This document shows, piece by piece, positions 1 through 6,210 of a stretch of DNA of 11,423 nt (within the stretch, counting starts at the first letter, position 1; each line of letters starts with the position of its first letter). The notes beneath the pieces are model-generated. The model was given only the letters and a program-made list of their open reading frames with translations, was not told the DNA's origin and did no database searches. The translations under genes and the position numbers were made by a program. The DNA is from an uncultured Muribaculaceae bacterium (GTDB lineage: Bacteria; Bacteroidota; Bacteroidia; Bacteroidales; Muribaculaceae), in the NCBI GenBank assembly GCA_948788915.1, contig CAQFOZ010000064.1, positions 1 through 11,423 of the forward strand. The letters are read 5' to 3'.

Positions 1-202
1 CCTTCAGATAATGGAATCTTGCTTTTAAGGAGTCAACCTTGAGGTCGGACGGATCTATCGCCTCCAAAATAGCCAATGCGCTGTCCGGATTGCTTTCCAT
101 CAGTTGGTCGGCCAGACTAATTTCTTTGTCTCGTCTTACCTCCGACTTCGAGCACGAAGCGAGTATGACAATGAATAATAGCACATATATTATTTTTCTC
201 AT
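1..202 (-). CDS. TPR-type lipoprotein, N-terminal part (runs off the left edge)
   Basis: The gene starts at the ATG ending at 202 and leaves the window still open after 67 codons. The N terminus is a lipoprotein signal: MRK, a hydrophobic stretch, and the lipobox LASC with Cys17 as the lipidated residue. The mature part continues with LADQLMESNPDSALAILEAID. The 'NPDSALAIL' phrase is the usual opening of the Bacteroidales tetratricopeptide-repeat lipoproteins, which in full length carry several TPRs and often a later transmembrane and regulatory segment. That the rest of this protein follows this plan is inference from 67 residues. It is transcribed leftward, in the same direction as the nuclease gene upstream, with about 80 nt between them holding a 12-bp tandem duplication. 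Confidence 0.72.
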   Translation of the reverse strand, partial: MRKIIYVLLFIVILASCSKSEVRRDKEISLADQLMESNPDSALAILEAIDPSDLKVDSLKARFHYLK

Positions 203-243
203 TTTCAATTTCGGTATGAGACTTATTATTTATATTATAACGC

Positions 244-267
244 TCTCATTGTCTATCTCATTGTCTA
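244..267. repeat. perfect 12-bp tandem duplication
   Basis: The unit TCTCATTGTCTA occurs twice in immediate succession (244-255 and 256-267). It lies in the gap between the nuclease remnant and the start of the TPR lipoprotein gene, roughly 42-65 nt upstream of that ATG. It could be a paired operator or simple slippage. The sequence alone does not decide. Confidence 0.8.
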
Positions 268-282
268 AATAGATAATATAGG

Positions 283-1011
283 TCATTTTAGTTCCAACTC
301 AATGTCCTCTATTGATGGCAGGGAACTCTTGAATTCGTCGGAGATGAATTTTGTTAACTGAAATTCTGCCACTCCGATTGGTTGCGATGATGATTCAAGG
401 GCATATTGGGCAAGTACATTATCTTTATCCTTGCATATCAGCAAACCAATAGTAGGGTTGTCCTGTTCTGTCTTCAGCAGATGATTTACCGCCGTCATAT
501 AGGTTCCGAGTTGCCCAATATCCCCCGCTCCGAAGGTCCCGGTCTTGACTTCTATAACACAATAAGCGTGCAATTTTATGTTATAAAACAGTAAATCAAT
601 GAATTGTTCAGTATGCCCTACTTTGAGACGATACTCTTCCCCAACGTAAGCAAAGCCGGATCCAAGTTCGAGAAGGAAACGGGATATATTTGACATTAAA
701 GCCTTTTTCAGTTCCCGTTCCTTATAAGGCTCGGTCATTTCGGTAAAGTCGAAGATATACGGGTCTTTAGTCAGTTCCTGAGCAAGGTCGCTATCGGGAG
801 CGGGCAACAAGCGGGAGAAACTCGTCAGAGCTTTGCCTTGACGAAGATGCAGACTCGTGTCGATAAATGATTTCAACACATTCCGTGACCAACCACCTTC
901 AACTATTTTATGCACATAGAATAATGCGGTTTCCCGTTCTCCAGTCTCAAAATATTTATCTATCAGTGTTCGATGATGCCCCCAAGGAACAGAAAAAATA
1001 AAATCGCCCAC
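283..1011 (-). CDS. YhcG/DUF1016-type PD-(D/E)XK nuclease, 5'-truncated
   Basis: This is the C-terminal nuclease domain of the YhcG (DUF1016) family. Visible hallmarks are PWGHH (residues 9-13, numbered from the GTG at 1011), an acidic/aromatic segment around YIFDFTEM (85-92), then FIDLLFYN with Asp139, IEVKTG with Glu154 and Lys156, and GQL at 166-168. This gives the D...E-x-K catalytic signature, all intact. The family normally runs about 330-380 residues with an N-terminal DUF1016_N region. That region is absent here. The reading frame continues in-frame upstream of the GTG through QLVGNSESKICPQAV (1056 to 1012), which fits the family linker, and then meets a TGA at 1059-1057. No ATG lies in this extension. 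The gene is therefore probably the surviving 3' part of a longer gene broken by a nonsense change or deletion, though expression from GTG is possible. Family members are often carried next to restriction or mobile loci. Confidence 0.8.
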   Translation of the reverse strand: MGDFIFSVPWGHHRTLIDKYFETGERETALFYVHKIVEGGWSRNVLKSFIDTSLHLRQGKALTSFSRLLPAPDSDLAQELTKDPYIFDFTEMTEPYKERELKKALMSNISRFLLELGSGFAYVGEEYRLKVGHTEQFIDLLFYNIKLHAYCVIEVKTGTFGAGDIGQLGTYMTAVNHLLKTEQDNPTIGLLICKDKDNVLAQYALESSSQPIGVAEFQLTKFISDEFKSSLPSIEDIELELK

Positions 1012-1153
1012 AGCTTGTGGGCATATTTTAGATTCAGAATTGCCAACAAGTTGTGGTCAATTTGCAGAATCCTCACTATAAAGAAAGTAGCCAGTTCTTC
1101 TGATAATACTTTAGCACACCCACATCCGGGCATATCCCAAATTTACTTTTAAT

Positions 1154-2053
1154 CTATATCCAATTGTTCTGCAGACGCTTGACAGCAATAGATTCGGTCA
1201 GAACCCGAATAAACTCCTGCATGGAGTGCTTGCAGTAGGCTCCTTTTAATATATGGACACAGCCTGCCATTTGGTTGTCCGGGACATCAAGTGGCACAGC
1301 CTTTACATCACGAACATCATATATGGAGTCTTCTGCCAAAACGGTAACAAGGGAAGACTGGCGCACAAGCCTTAACAATGTGTTTACTTCATTCAACTCT
1401 ATACGGATCTTGAGGTTATTATAACTTGTTATGATGCTGTCCAAAGCGTTACGCGCCTGTAAGCCCTTAGAAGGAAGCGCGAGTTCATAATTTTCAAGTT
1501 CTGCTACTGACACCTTATCCCTTGAGGCGAGAGGGTGGTTGTTGCCTACTATCACCGACAAGGAATTCTGAAACAGTATATGGGACTCTACATCGGGCAA
1601 AGACTGAACAGGTTTGAAAGCGAGAACAAAATCAATTTCCCGCTTGGCAAGCAGCTCCATAAGTTCGTTCATTTGCTTATACACTATATTCAGTTTTATC
1701 CCGGGATACATCTTCATAAATGAAATAACCGATTCAGTAAGAATGGGACTAAAAGAATGAGTGACACCGATATTAAGCGTTCCGGTTAACAATTTTTGCA
1801 AATCCCGGACGCGATCAGCACAAGCTCCAGCCTCGTGTATGGTTCTCAAGGCAAATGGAAGAATAGACTCCCCCACTTCAGTCAGACGTATGGAATGGCT
1901 GTTACGGATAAAAAGCTGTGTCCCCAATTCATCTTCCAACTGTTTTATTTGCTGAGAAAGCGAACTTTGGGCAATATTCAAAGTTTTTGCAGCATCCGAG
2001 AAATTTAATGTTTCTGCGGCTTTGACGAAATATCTTAATTGTCTTAGTTCCAT
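1154..2053 (-). CDS. LysR-family transcriptional regulator
   Basis: The protein is 299 residues, the usual LysR length. Residues 1-60 are a canonical winged helix-turn-helix: MELRQLRYFVKAAET at the start, then FSDAAKTLNIAQSSLSQQIKQLE and LGTQLFIRN. Residues about 90-290 form the periplasmic-binding-like effector domain (TGTLNIGVTHSF, FVLAFKP, LALPSKG). The effector is not evident. It lies 27 nt downstream of the ThrE C-terminal-domain gene on the same strand, so it is probably co-transcribed with the exporter. That is unusual, because LysR genes commonly diverge from their targets. A TAATTTTG box 7 nt before its ATG may provide a second promoter. Control of the exporter by this protein is inferred from position only. 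Confidence 0.93.
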   Translation of the reverse strand: MELRQLRYFVKAAETLNFSDAAKTLNIAQSSLSQQIKQLEDELGTQLFIRNSHSIRLTEVGESILPFALRTIHEAGACADRVRDLQKLLTGTLNIGVTHSFSPILTESVISFMKMYPGIKLNIVYKQMNELMELLAKREIDFVLAFKPVQSLPDVESHILFQNSLSVIVGNNHPLASRDKVSVAELENYELALPSKGLQARNALDSIITSYNNLKIRIELNEVNTLLRLVRQSSLVTVLAEDSIYDVRDVKAVPLDVPDNQMAGCVHILKGAYCKHSMQEFIRVLTESIAVKRLQNNWI

Positions 2054-2060
2054 TATAATG

Positions 2061-2068
2061 CAAAATTA
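2061..2068 (-). promoter_or_regulatory. possible -7 promoter element before lysR
   Basis: Read on the minus strand, the octamer is TAATTTTG, matching the Bacteroides -7 consensus TAnnTTTG. No TTTG is found at the expected 19-21 nt upstream, so the match is only half of a promoter. If used, the transcript would begin almost at the ATG (2053), giving a leaderless or nearly leaderless lysR mRNA. Confidence 0.3.
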
Positions 2069-2080
2069 CTGATATTTTGG

Positions 2081-2575
2081 CTATCTTGTGGCTGAAAACG
2101 AAAGTTTCTTAAAAAGATATATCGGTATCGTTGCCCCGATTACCATACCTAAAATAATAAACGAACATGTAAGACCATTATATGCAAGCAGATAAAAATA
2201 ATGACCGAAAATCTCTTCTCGAGTGTGAAAAAGACATGAAACCAATGCCTCTATCGTACGGTATGCGTACATTCCCGGAATCATAGGCAGCAAAGCCGGA
2301 AAAAAGCAGACCTCTGCCGGACATTTTATACGGGGTGCCAGCAACACGGCAAATACACCGATAGCAAATGAAGCCACCGTACCGGCAAGGATGATATGCA
2401 TGCCTCCAAATTCCGGAAGTGTTAACACATAGCGTATTGCATGACCCGAAGCAGCAATCAAAGCACAAGCAAGATAAGCGCGGCGGGGAGTATTGCTGAT
2501 GCTTGAAAAACCGATGGCAGCTATCGCAGAGAACAGTCCATCCTCAAAAATATTTATAAACACGTCGCTCAACAT
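2081..2575 (-). CDS. ThrE_2-type threonine/serine exporter subunit (C-terminal half protein)
   Basis: This 164-residue, very hydrophobic protein matches the small half of the split threonine/serine exporter family (DUF3815/ThrE_2). Typical features are an N-terminal amphipathic/hydrophobic segment (FEDGLFSAIAAIGFSSISNTP), a helix rich in small residues (residues about 35-50), and the PALLPMIPGMYAYR motif near 92-105. About four to five transmembrane segments are apparent. With its upstream partner it would form an inner-membrane exporter of L-threonine and L-serine driven by the proton motive force, as in Corynebacterium ThrE, where both halves are fused. Only 7 nt separate it from the partner's stop, which indicates an operon. 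Substrate assignment rests on the family, not on this sequence. Confidence 0.88.
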   Translation of the reverse strand: MLSDVFINIFEDGLFSAIAAIGFSSISNTPRRAYLACALIAASGHAIRYVLTLPEFGGMHIILAGTVASFAIGVFAVLLAPRIKCPAEVCFFPALLPMIPGMYAYRTIEALVSCLFHTREEIFGHYFYLLAYNGLTCSFIILGMVIGATIPIYLFKKLSFSATR

Positions 2576-2582
2576 AAGTCTA

Positions 2583-3392
2583 CTATAACCATTTTAAACC
2601 AAATAACATCATTCCTGCACAGAGTCCGACAGAAAGACAGACCGTGAGTATGGCGGCATCCATAAAACGACTGAATGCACATAGATAATGTCCGTATATC
2701 ATGTCGCTGACCGAATTTATATATAGCACACCCGGAACAAGATACAACACACTCGTGCCAATTGCTATTTCCGGTGTCGCACCTATATTGAAAACATCTC
2801 CCCCCGCACTAAGGGCCGCAGAGAAAAAGGAGGCACAAAGAAATGCAAGCCGGACATCGCACCGGTCTTCGAGCATGATTTGTTTAATTTTATACCCTGC
2901 CAATGTTGAAACAAATACTATCAACATCGCAACAAAATCACCTCCGAAGAGCCTACAAAATGCCGCATTAGCAAAACTTGTCAAAACAAGTGTCTCCAAC
3001 TTCCCTGTTGGTTTAGATTCTCTAAGTCGTTCAAATCGTTTTAACGCGGTGGATAAATCAAGTTGATTGTCTTCCACTTCCCAGCTCAGACTACTTAGTG
3101 CTGCATTCAAATTGAAACTTATGCCACAGCTTGCTGTCTTACGCAATGCGACCACAGCACATGTCCTGTCTGTATCCCATACGGAAACCTCTACATGAGC
3201 AGGCATTATACAGATATCAAAATTAACTCCTAAAGCTTTGGCAATGCGACCGGTATTTTTCTCTATTCTTATACTTGTGGCACCACACCCCCACAGTAGC
3301 GACGCATATTCGGCAAGGAAAGCAGAGGTTTGTTGTAAGACTGTGTTCTCCCCCGCTTCCTCAAACTTACAAATCCTCAAAATATTCTTCAT
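2583..3392 (-). CDS. ThrE/DUF1212 threonine/serine exporter subunit (N-terminal half protein)
   Basis: This is the larger half of the split ThrE exporter. The soluble first half contains the family core, LLWGCGATSIRIEKNTGRIAKALG, and the later FNLNAALSSLSW segment. The second half has about five transmembrane segments and the conserved YLVPGVLYINSVSDMIYGHY region. The start chosen is the ATG at 3392 (MKNILRICKF...), because the family begins shortly before this point. In-frame ATGs at 3401 and 3443 would add 3 or 17 residues. Any of these starts lies inside the 3' end of the 66-codon membrane-protein gene (26 nt overlap from 3392), so the two are probably translationally coupled. The partner subunit follows after 7 nt. 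Confidence 0.86.
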   Translation of the reverse strand: MKNILRICKFEEAGENTVLQQTSAFLAEYASLLWGCGATSIRIEKNTGRIAKALGVNFDICIMPAHVEVSVWDTDRTCAVVALRKTASCGISFNLNAALSSLSWEVEDNQLDLSTALKRFERLRESKPTGKLETLVLTSFANAAFCRLFGGDFVAMLIVFVSTLAGYKIKQIMLEDRCDVRLAFLCASFFSAALSAGGDVFNIGATPEIAIGTSVLYLVPGVLYINSVSDMIYGHYLCAFSRFMDAAILTVCLSVGLCAGMMLFGLKWL

Positions 3393-3567
3393 CGTCAACA
3401 TCTCCCGGAATAAACAAGATCTCTTCTTCCATACCGATTTCAAAAAGGGGCTTTGATTTATGACCGCGACGGTGGCATTCGGTATAATACCTTTCTACCG
3501 CCCGAAATATAAATGCACACAACAGCACTCCCGCTATTATGCACCACGTAATCATTGAATTGCTCAT
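3367..3567 (-). CDS. small single-pass membrane protein, 66 aa, first gene of the ThrE operon
   Basis: Unrecognised small protein. From the ATG at 3567 it has one hydrophobic helix (MITWCIIAGVLLCAFIF, residues 5-21), a basic patch (CHRRGHKSK, 31-39) and a strongly acidic tail (MEEE and DVDDEEYFED). The longer reading frame to 3630 is less likely, because the extension contains no family-like sequence and would run through the promoter-like box at 3603-3596. Its stop lies 26 nt inside the exporter gene, suggesting translational coupling and perhaps a role as an accessory or assembly factor for the exporter. That role is inference from position only. Confidence 0.6.
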   Translation of the reverse strand: MSNSMITWCIIAGVLLCAFIFRAVERYYTECHRRGHKSKPLFEIGMEEEILFIPGDVDDEEYFEDL

Positions 3568-3595
3568 AAACTTTTGCTTTTTATTCTTTTCACCG

Positions 3596-3603
3596 CAAAA
3601 GTA
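3596..3603 (-). promoter_or_regulatory. candidate -7 promoter element for the ThrE operon
   Basis: The minus-strand octamer TACTTTTG fits TAnnTTTG and lies about 30 nt upstream of the 66-codon gene's ATG, a sensible leader length. There is a T-rich region upstream but no clean TTTG at 19-21 nt, so only the -7 half is convincing. Confidence 0.4.
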
Positions 3604-3989
3604 TGACAGCTCAAAAAAATGTGGAAACAATGAGCAAGGGATCTTCCTATTTCAGCCATAGGCAAAACAGATTATCAATGGCCGACATCATACGACATCA
3701 TAATTATATTCTCCCACAATCATACATCCGTTATTCAGAATCCAAAACCTATGACATCCGATAATCACCACATAATACTCAATCGAATCGTACGCACCAC
3801 CCACTCTATTAAACTCGACGAAGAAAATATGAGCAAGAAGAAACGCTCATCAAACAAATAACCTGAGATAAAATTGACCCTGTCCGTCAAGGCTCTGTGG
3901 GGGCTAAATTAAAAAACAGGGGAGAATTGCGACTAAATTTCCACATATCCAATACTTTACAGAAATTATATATACGTCTAATTATATTT
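3604..3989. other. intergenic stretch, no gene supported
   Basis: About 385 nt between the exporter operon and the orphan AT-rich ORF. On the minus strand one frame stays open for 52 codons (3846-3688), but it starts directly after two TGA codons and has no plausible start. On the plus strand ATGAGCAAGAAG at 3829 opens only ten codons. A 10-bp near-direct repeat (gacatcata) occurs at 3684 and 3694. No terminator with a U tract, RNA gene or complete promoter was recognised. Confidence 0.5.
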
Positions 3990-4589
3990 TTAAGTTGATT
4001 CATATAATTTTGATAATAAAATTAACAAACTATGCACCCCGTTTTTTAATAAAAAAATCAATTTATGCCCCTCCCCCATAATTTCATCTATATAAATTGG
4101 TTCTTCCATAATATCCGCATTAATATCAGCATTAACTTTTAAAGGGTCTTCATTAAATGAGAAATAGAGGTCATTATAATTTTGACCTATTTTATACCAA
4201 TGTTTTCCCTTTCTTTCATAGTAGAGTGATAAAGGGTCATTAGTTATACACCTGATTATTGAATAAGTCTGATTATTGTATTTACTTGAACCTCCATTAT
4301 ACATTACTGATTCGTTTGCAATTATGCTTTCAGAAATGGAATAAGCAATGTTATAAATTATTTCATATTGTTCTTTTGAAATATGATGACCTTCTTCATA
4401 AAATAATGGCAATTTATCTTTTTCCCAATATCCACCAGGAAACTCAAAGTTAAATGACGTTGGCGAAGATTTTATTCCTGTTAAATAGACACATTCTCTC
4501 CCGTTACGGTAAAAAAAATCAGCCTTGAAAAGATAGTATTCTATCCCGTCAAATGAAATTGCATAATTAGTTTTTATAATTTCATCCAT
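3990..4589 (-). CDS. hypothetical protein, 199 aa, AT-rich orphan
   Basis: I do not recognise a family. The protein is soluble-looking in its first 170 residues, with many aromatic and acidic residues (YYLFKADFFYRNG, GGYWEKDKLPLFYEEG, NDLYFSFNEDPLKVNADINADIMEEP). It ends with a hydrophobic, Leu-rich stretch (KLIFLLKNGVHSLLILLSKLY). There is no signal peptide. The gene is markedly more AT-rich than the exporter operon to its left or trpB to the right, and it stands alone between decayed transposase sequence and an empty stretch. This is the profile of a laterally acquired cargo gene. Size and composition would suit an immunity or other accessory protein, but no motif shows it. Confidence 0.65.
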   Translation of the reverse strand: MDEIIKTNYAISFDGIEYYLFKADFFYRNGRECVYLTGIKSSPTSFNFEFPGGYWEKDKLPLFYEEGHHISKEQYEIIYNIAYSISESIIANESVMYNGGSSKYNNQTYSIIRCITNDPLSLYYERKGKHWYKIGQNYNDLYFSFNEDPLKVNADINADIMEEPIYIDEIMGEGHKLIFLLKNGVHSLLILLSKLYEST

Positions 4590-4718
4590 ATTTCGATTAA
4601 ACTGTAAAATTATTCTCGTAAGTTCGGCAAATACGCAAAATTCCGCCTTGTAAACGACGATAATTAGGCATATTTAAGATAAGCGTACTACGATAAACCA
4701 ACATTCTGATTGTAAAAT

Positions 4719-4936
4719 CACCTTGTAGTCTCATATAGGGAAATCCGTGACACTGACAGCATCCATTAAGCCTTTGGTTTCAAAATGGACATCTCTACTT
4801 AGCCCCAGATTCATCTTCTCATCGAGACATACATGTATCTACGAATCTGTCTGGTCTAAGCCAACAATTGTAAAGTATTCAAAATCTATGTGGGCAGAAC
4901 TATCTGCGCCAGTAGCTGTAATTGTTCGTTTTCCAT
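4719..4936 (-). pseudogene. decayed ISAon1-type transposase N-terminal-region ORF
   Basis: Starting at the ATG ending at 4936 the sequence reads MENEQLQLLAQIVLPT, then needs a one-base shift near 4888 to continue as DFEYFTIVGLDQTDS. It meets a TAG at 4841-4839, continues as IHVCLDEKMNLGLSRDV and HFETKGLMDAVSVTDFPI, meets a TGA (4733-4731) where the family has Arg, and fades out after DYKV. The pattern 'leucine-rich start, DYF, hxLDEK, KGF, V-x-DFPIR' is that of the short first ORF of ISAon1-type elements in Bacteroidota, recalled from the family and not searched here. The HTH-adjacent RRRRW segment and the second transposase ORF are not seen. Two stops plus a frameshift make it non-functional, marking an old insertion site. 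Confidence 0.6.
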
Positions 4937-4946
4937 ACCGCAAAGT

Positions 4947-5132
4947 TTAATCTGACTTATGTGTATGAAAAATATATCCCCACTGATTTCCTATTGACCC
5001 CTCATTTCTGCCGCCATTGACAAGCGTTTGTATTCAGGCTCTTGTGTTCAAAACGTGGGGAATCCTACGACTCCCGATAATATCCACGCCAAAAACAACT
5101 GAGCCATCGCCAAGACTGGCAACGGCTCGATC
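4947..5132 (-). other. possible decayed reading frame with one internal TGA
   Basis: Minus-strand frame from 5132 to the TAA at 4949-4947 reads DRAVASLGDGSVVFGVDIIG, SRRIPHVLNTRA, then TGA, then IQTLVNGGRNEGSIGNQWGY and IFHTHKSD. Sixty-two codons with a single stop and protein-like composition suggest a remnant (TGA would be TGG in an intact copy). No start codon precedes it and I do not recognise a family. It abuts the transposase remnant, so it may belong to the same decayed insertion. Low confidence. Confidence 0.25.
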
Positions 5133-5194
5133 TCATAAGGGGTATAAGGGGACACCGCGCCTTCTTCTTACCGGAGTGCGACTACTAAAAATTT

Positions 5195-5689
5195 TTAGAG
5201 ATTTTTGAAAATATTCGGATACGCTTTCTTCATTGACGCAAAATCGTAATAATCAATTACCGCGTATTCTTTGGCCCTTTCAAGAGAAATCATGCCATTG
5301 CTTAATTTCCATGTAAGCACGAGTCGCCCGTTATAATCCTTGTACTCGGTGTAATTCCCATATTTTGCAACAAGAATAGCGCGTAGCATATCAAAACCTG
5401 TTAGTACCCATGTGCCATAGTCATCTTCAAATGACACTTGCACACTGCAAGCAATGTTTGATTTTTTTGGTAGGTTGACGTTCGGTGAATATATTATACA
5501 CTTTTTCACGCCAACTAGGTTCGCAAGCGAATCGCTCATCGACTTTGTTTTATTGCTGAAATCAGTAACGCTTATGCCAAATGGAACGCCACAAAAGGTT
5601 AATCCTTTTTGAGTTGTTGCAGTCTTTGTGGTTTGGGCAAGGCTTACAACAGGCATTAGAAATAAAAGGATAGTTAATATTTTCTTCAT
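5195..5689 (-). CDS. small secreted/periplasmic protein of unknown function, 164 aa
   Basis: The protein has a clear Sec signal peptide (MKKILTILLFLMPVVSLAQT), with signal peptidase I cleavage likely after VSLA (residue 18) and no lipobox cysteine. The mature part, about 146 residues, begins with GLTFCGVPFGISVTDFSNKTK. This resembles the 'FkGvpi.G...F' opening of small Bacteroidota periplasmic proteins that consist of alternating strands and helices. It ends with the motif-like stretches GRLVLTWKLSNGMISL and YAVIDYYDFASMKKAYPN. Two Cys residues (33 and 64) might form a disulfide. It is monocistronic as far as can be seen. Upstream is an AT-rich leader with no clear consensus promoter. Function unknown. 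Confidence 0.75.
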   Translation of the reverse strand: MKKILTILLFLMPVVSLAQTTKTATTQKGLTFCGVPFGISVTDFSNKTKSMSDSLANLVGVKKCIIYSPNVNLPKKSNIACSVQVSFEDDYGTWVLTGFDMLRAILVAKYGNYTEYKDYNGRLVLTWKLSNGMISLERAKEYAVIDYYDFASMKKAYPNIFKNL

Positions 5690-5714
5690 ACTTTCTTTTG
5701 TTATGTTATTTCGT

Positions 5715-5747
5715 TTTGTGCATTATTATTGCCTTATGTACGTTTTG
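5715..5747 (+). promoter_or_regulatory. weak plus-strand promoter-like pair
   Basis: TTTG at 5715-5718 is followed after 20 nt by TACGTTTTG (5739-5747), one base longer than the TAnnTTTG consensus. It points toward the plus-strand ORF whose ATG is at 5755. The spacing would make that message leaderless. The match could be chance in T-rich DNA. Confidence 0.2.
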
Positions 5748-5754
5748 ACTTGGT

Positions 5755-6036
5755 ATGTGCATCGACCCTGTTAAAACAAAAGCGCAGACTTCCGTCATAC
5801 GCTATCTTGGCTCACCACAAGCCATAATCAAATATGAGAAAGCCCGCGCCATATGGCACGAATCTCAATTTGATTATTATAGCTCGTTACATTCCGAGGT
5901 GGTGATTCAGAGGCGCATTGAGCTAATATGTAAGGGTGCAATACCCCCAAAAGAATACTGCACCACGAATTTAGTCATATTTAACCAATTGACAAAAAAT
6001 TGTCACAGAATATTTTTTATAATGCGATTGATGTAG
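5755..6036 (+). CDS. doubtful hypothetical ORF, 93 aa
   Basis: This is the only plus-strand reading frame that is not a shadow of a minus-strand gene. The part IRYLGSPQAIIKYEKARAIW and the following HESQFDYYSSLHSEVVIQRR look protein-like and use varied codons, whereas the last 25 residues look random and may be read-through. No signal peptide, no membrane segment and no recognised family. It could be a small accessory gene, a remnant of one, or chance. Confidence 0.3.
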   Translation: MCIDPVKTKAQTSVIRYLGSPQAIIKYEKARAIWHESQFDYYSSLHSEVVIQRRIELICKGAIPPKEYCTTNLVIFNQLTKNCHRIFFIMRLM

Positions 6037-6210
6037 CAATAAAACGATGGTCGCCCTTGCAGTGCCAAACTTAACACTATTTTTTGGCTGAATATCGTCA
6101 CCTACCTCATATTATAGAAAATAGTCTTATCAGTATTTTGGATGTCTGGCGCCACACAGGAAAGTTCAGTACACAACAATGCAATAATATGAACTTAGAG
6201 TTGTTTAATT

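Noticed and set aside
39..272. 77-codon plus-strand frame at the left edge
   Set aside because: It lies opposite the lipoprotein signal peptide and TPR start. The minus-strand reading has a clear lipobox, so this is a shadow.
2178..2468. 96-codon open frame inside the ThrE_2 gene
   Set aside because: It is an out-of-frame shadow of a clearly recognised membrane protein on the same strand, rich in Cys/Gly/Arg and without a family.
3688..3846. 52-codon open minus-strand stretch between the exporter operon and the orphan gene
   Set aside because: It is bounded upstream by two TGA codons, has no start codon before its last quarter and no recognised family. Chance is adequate in AT-rich DNA.
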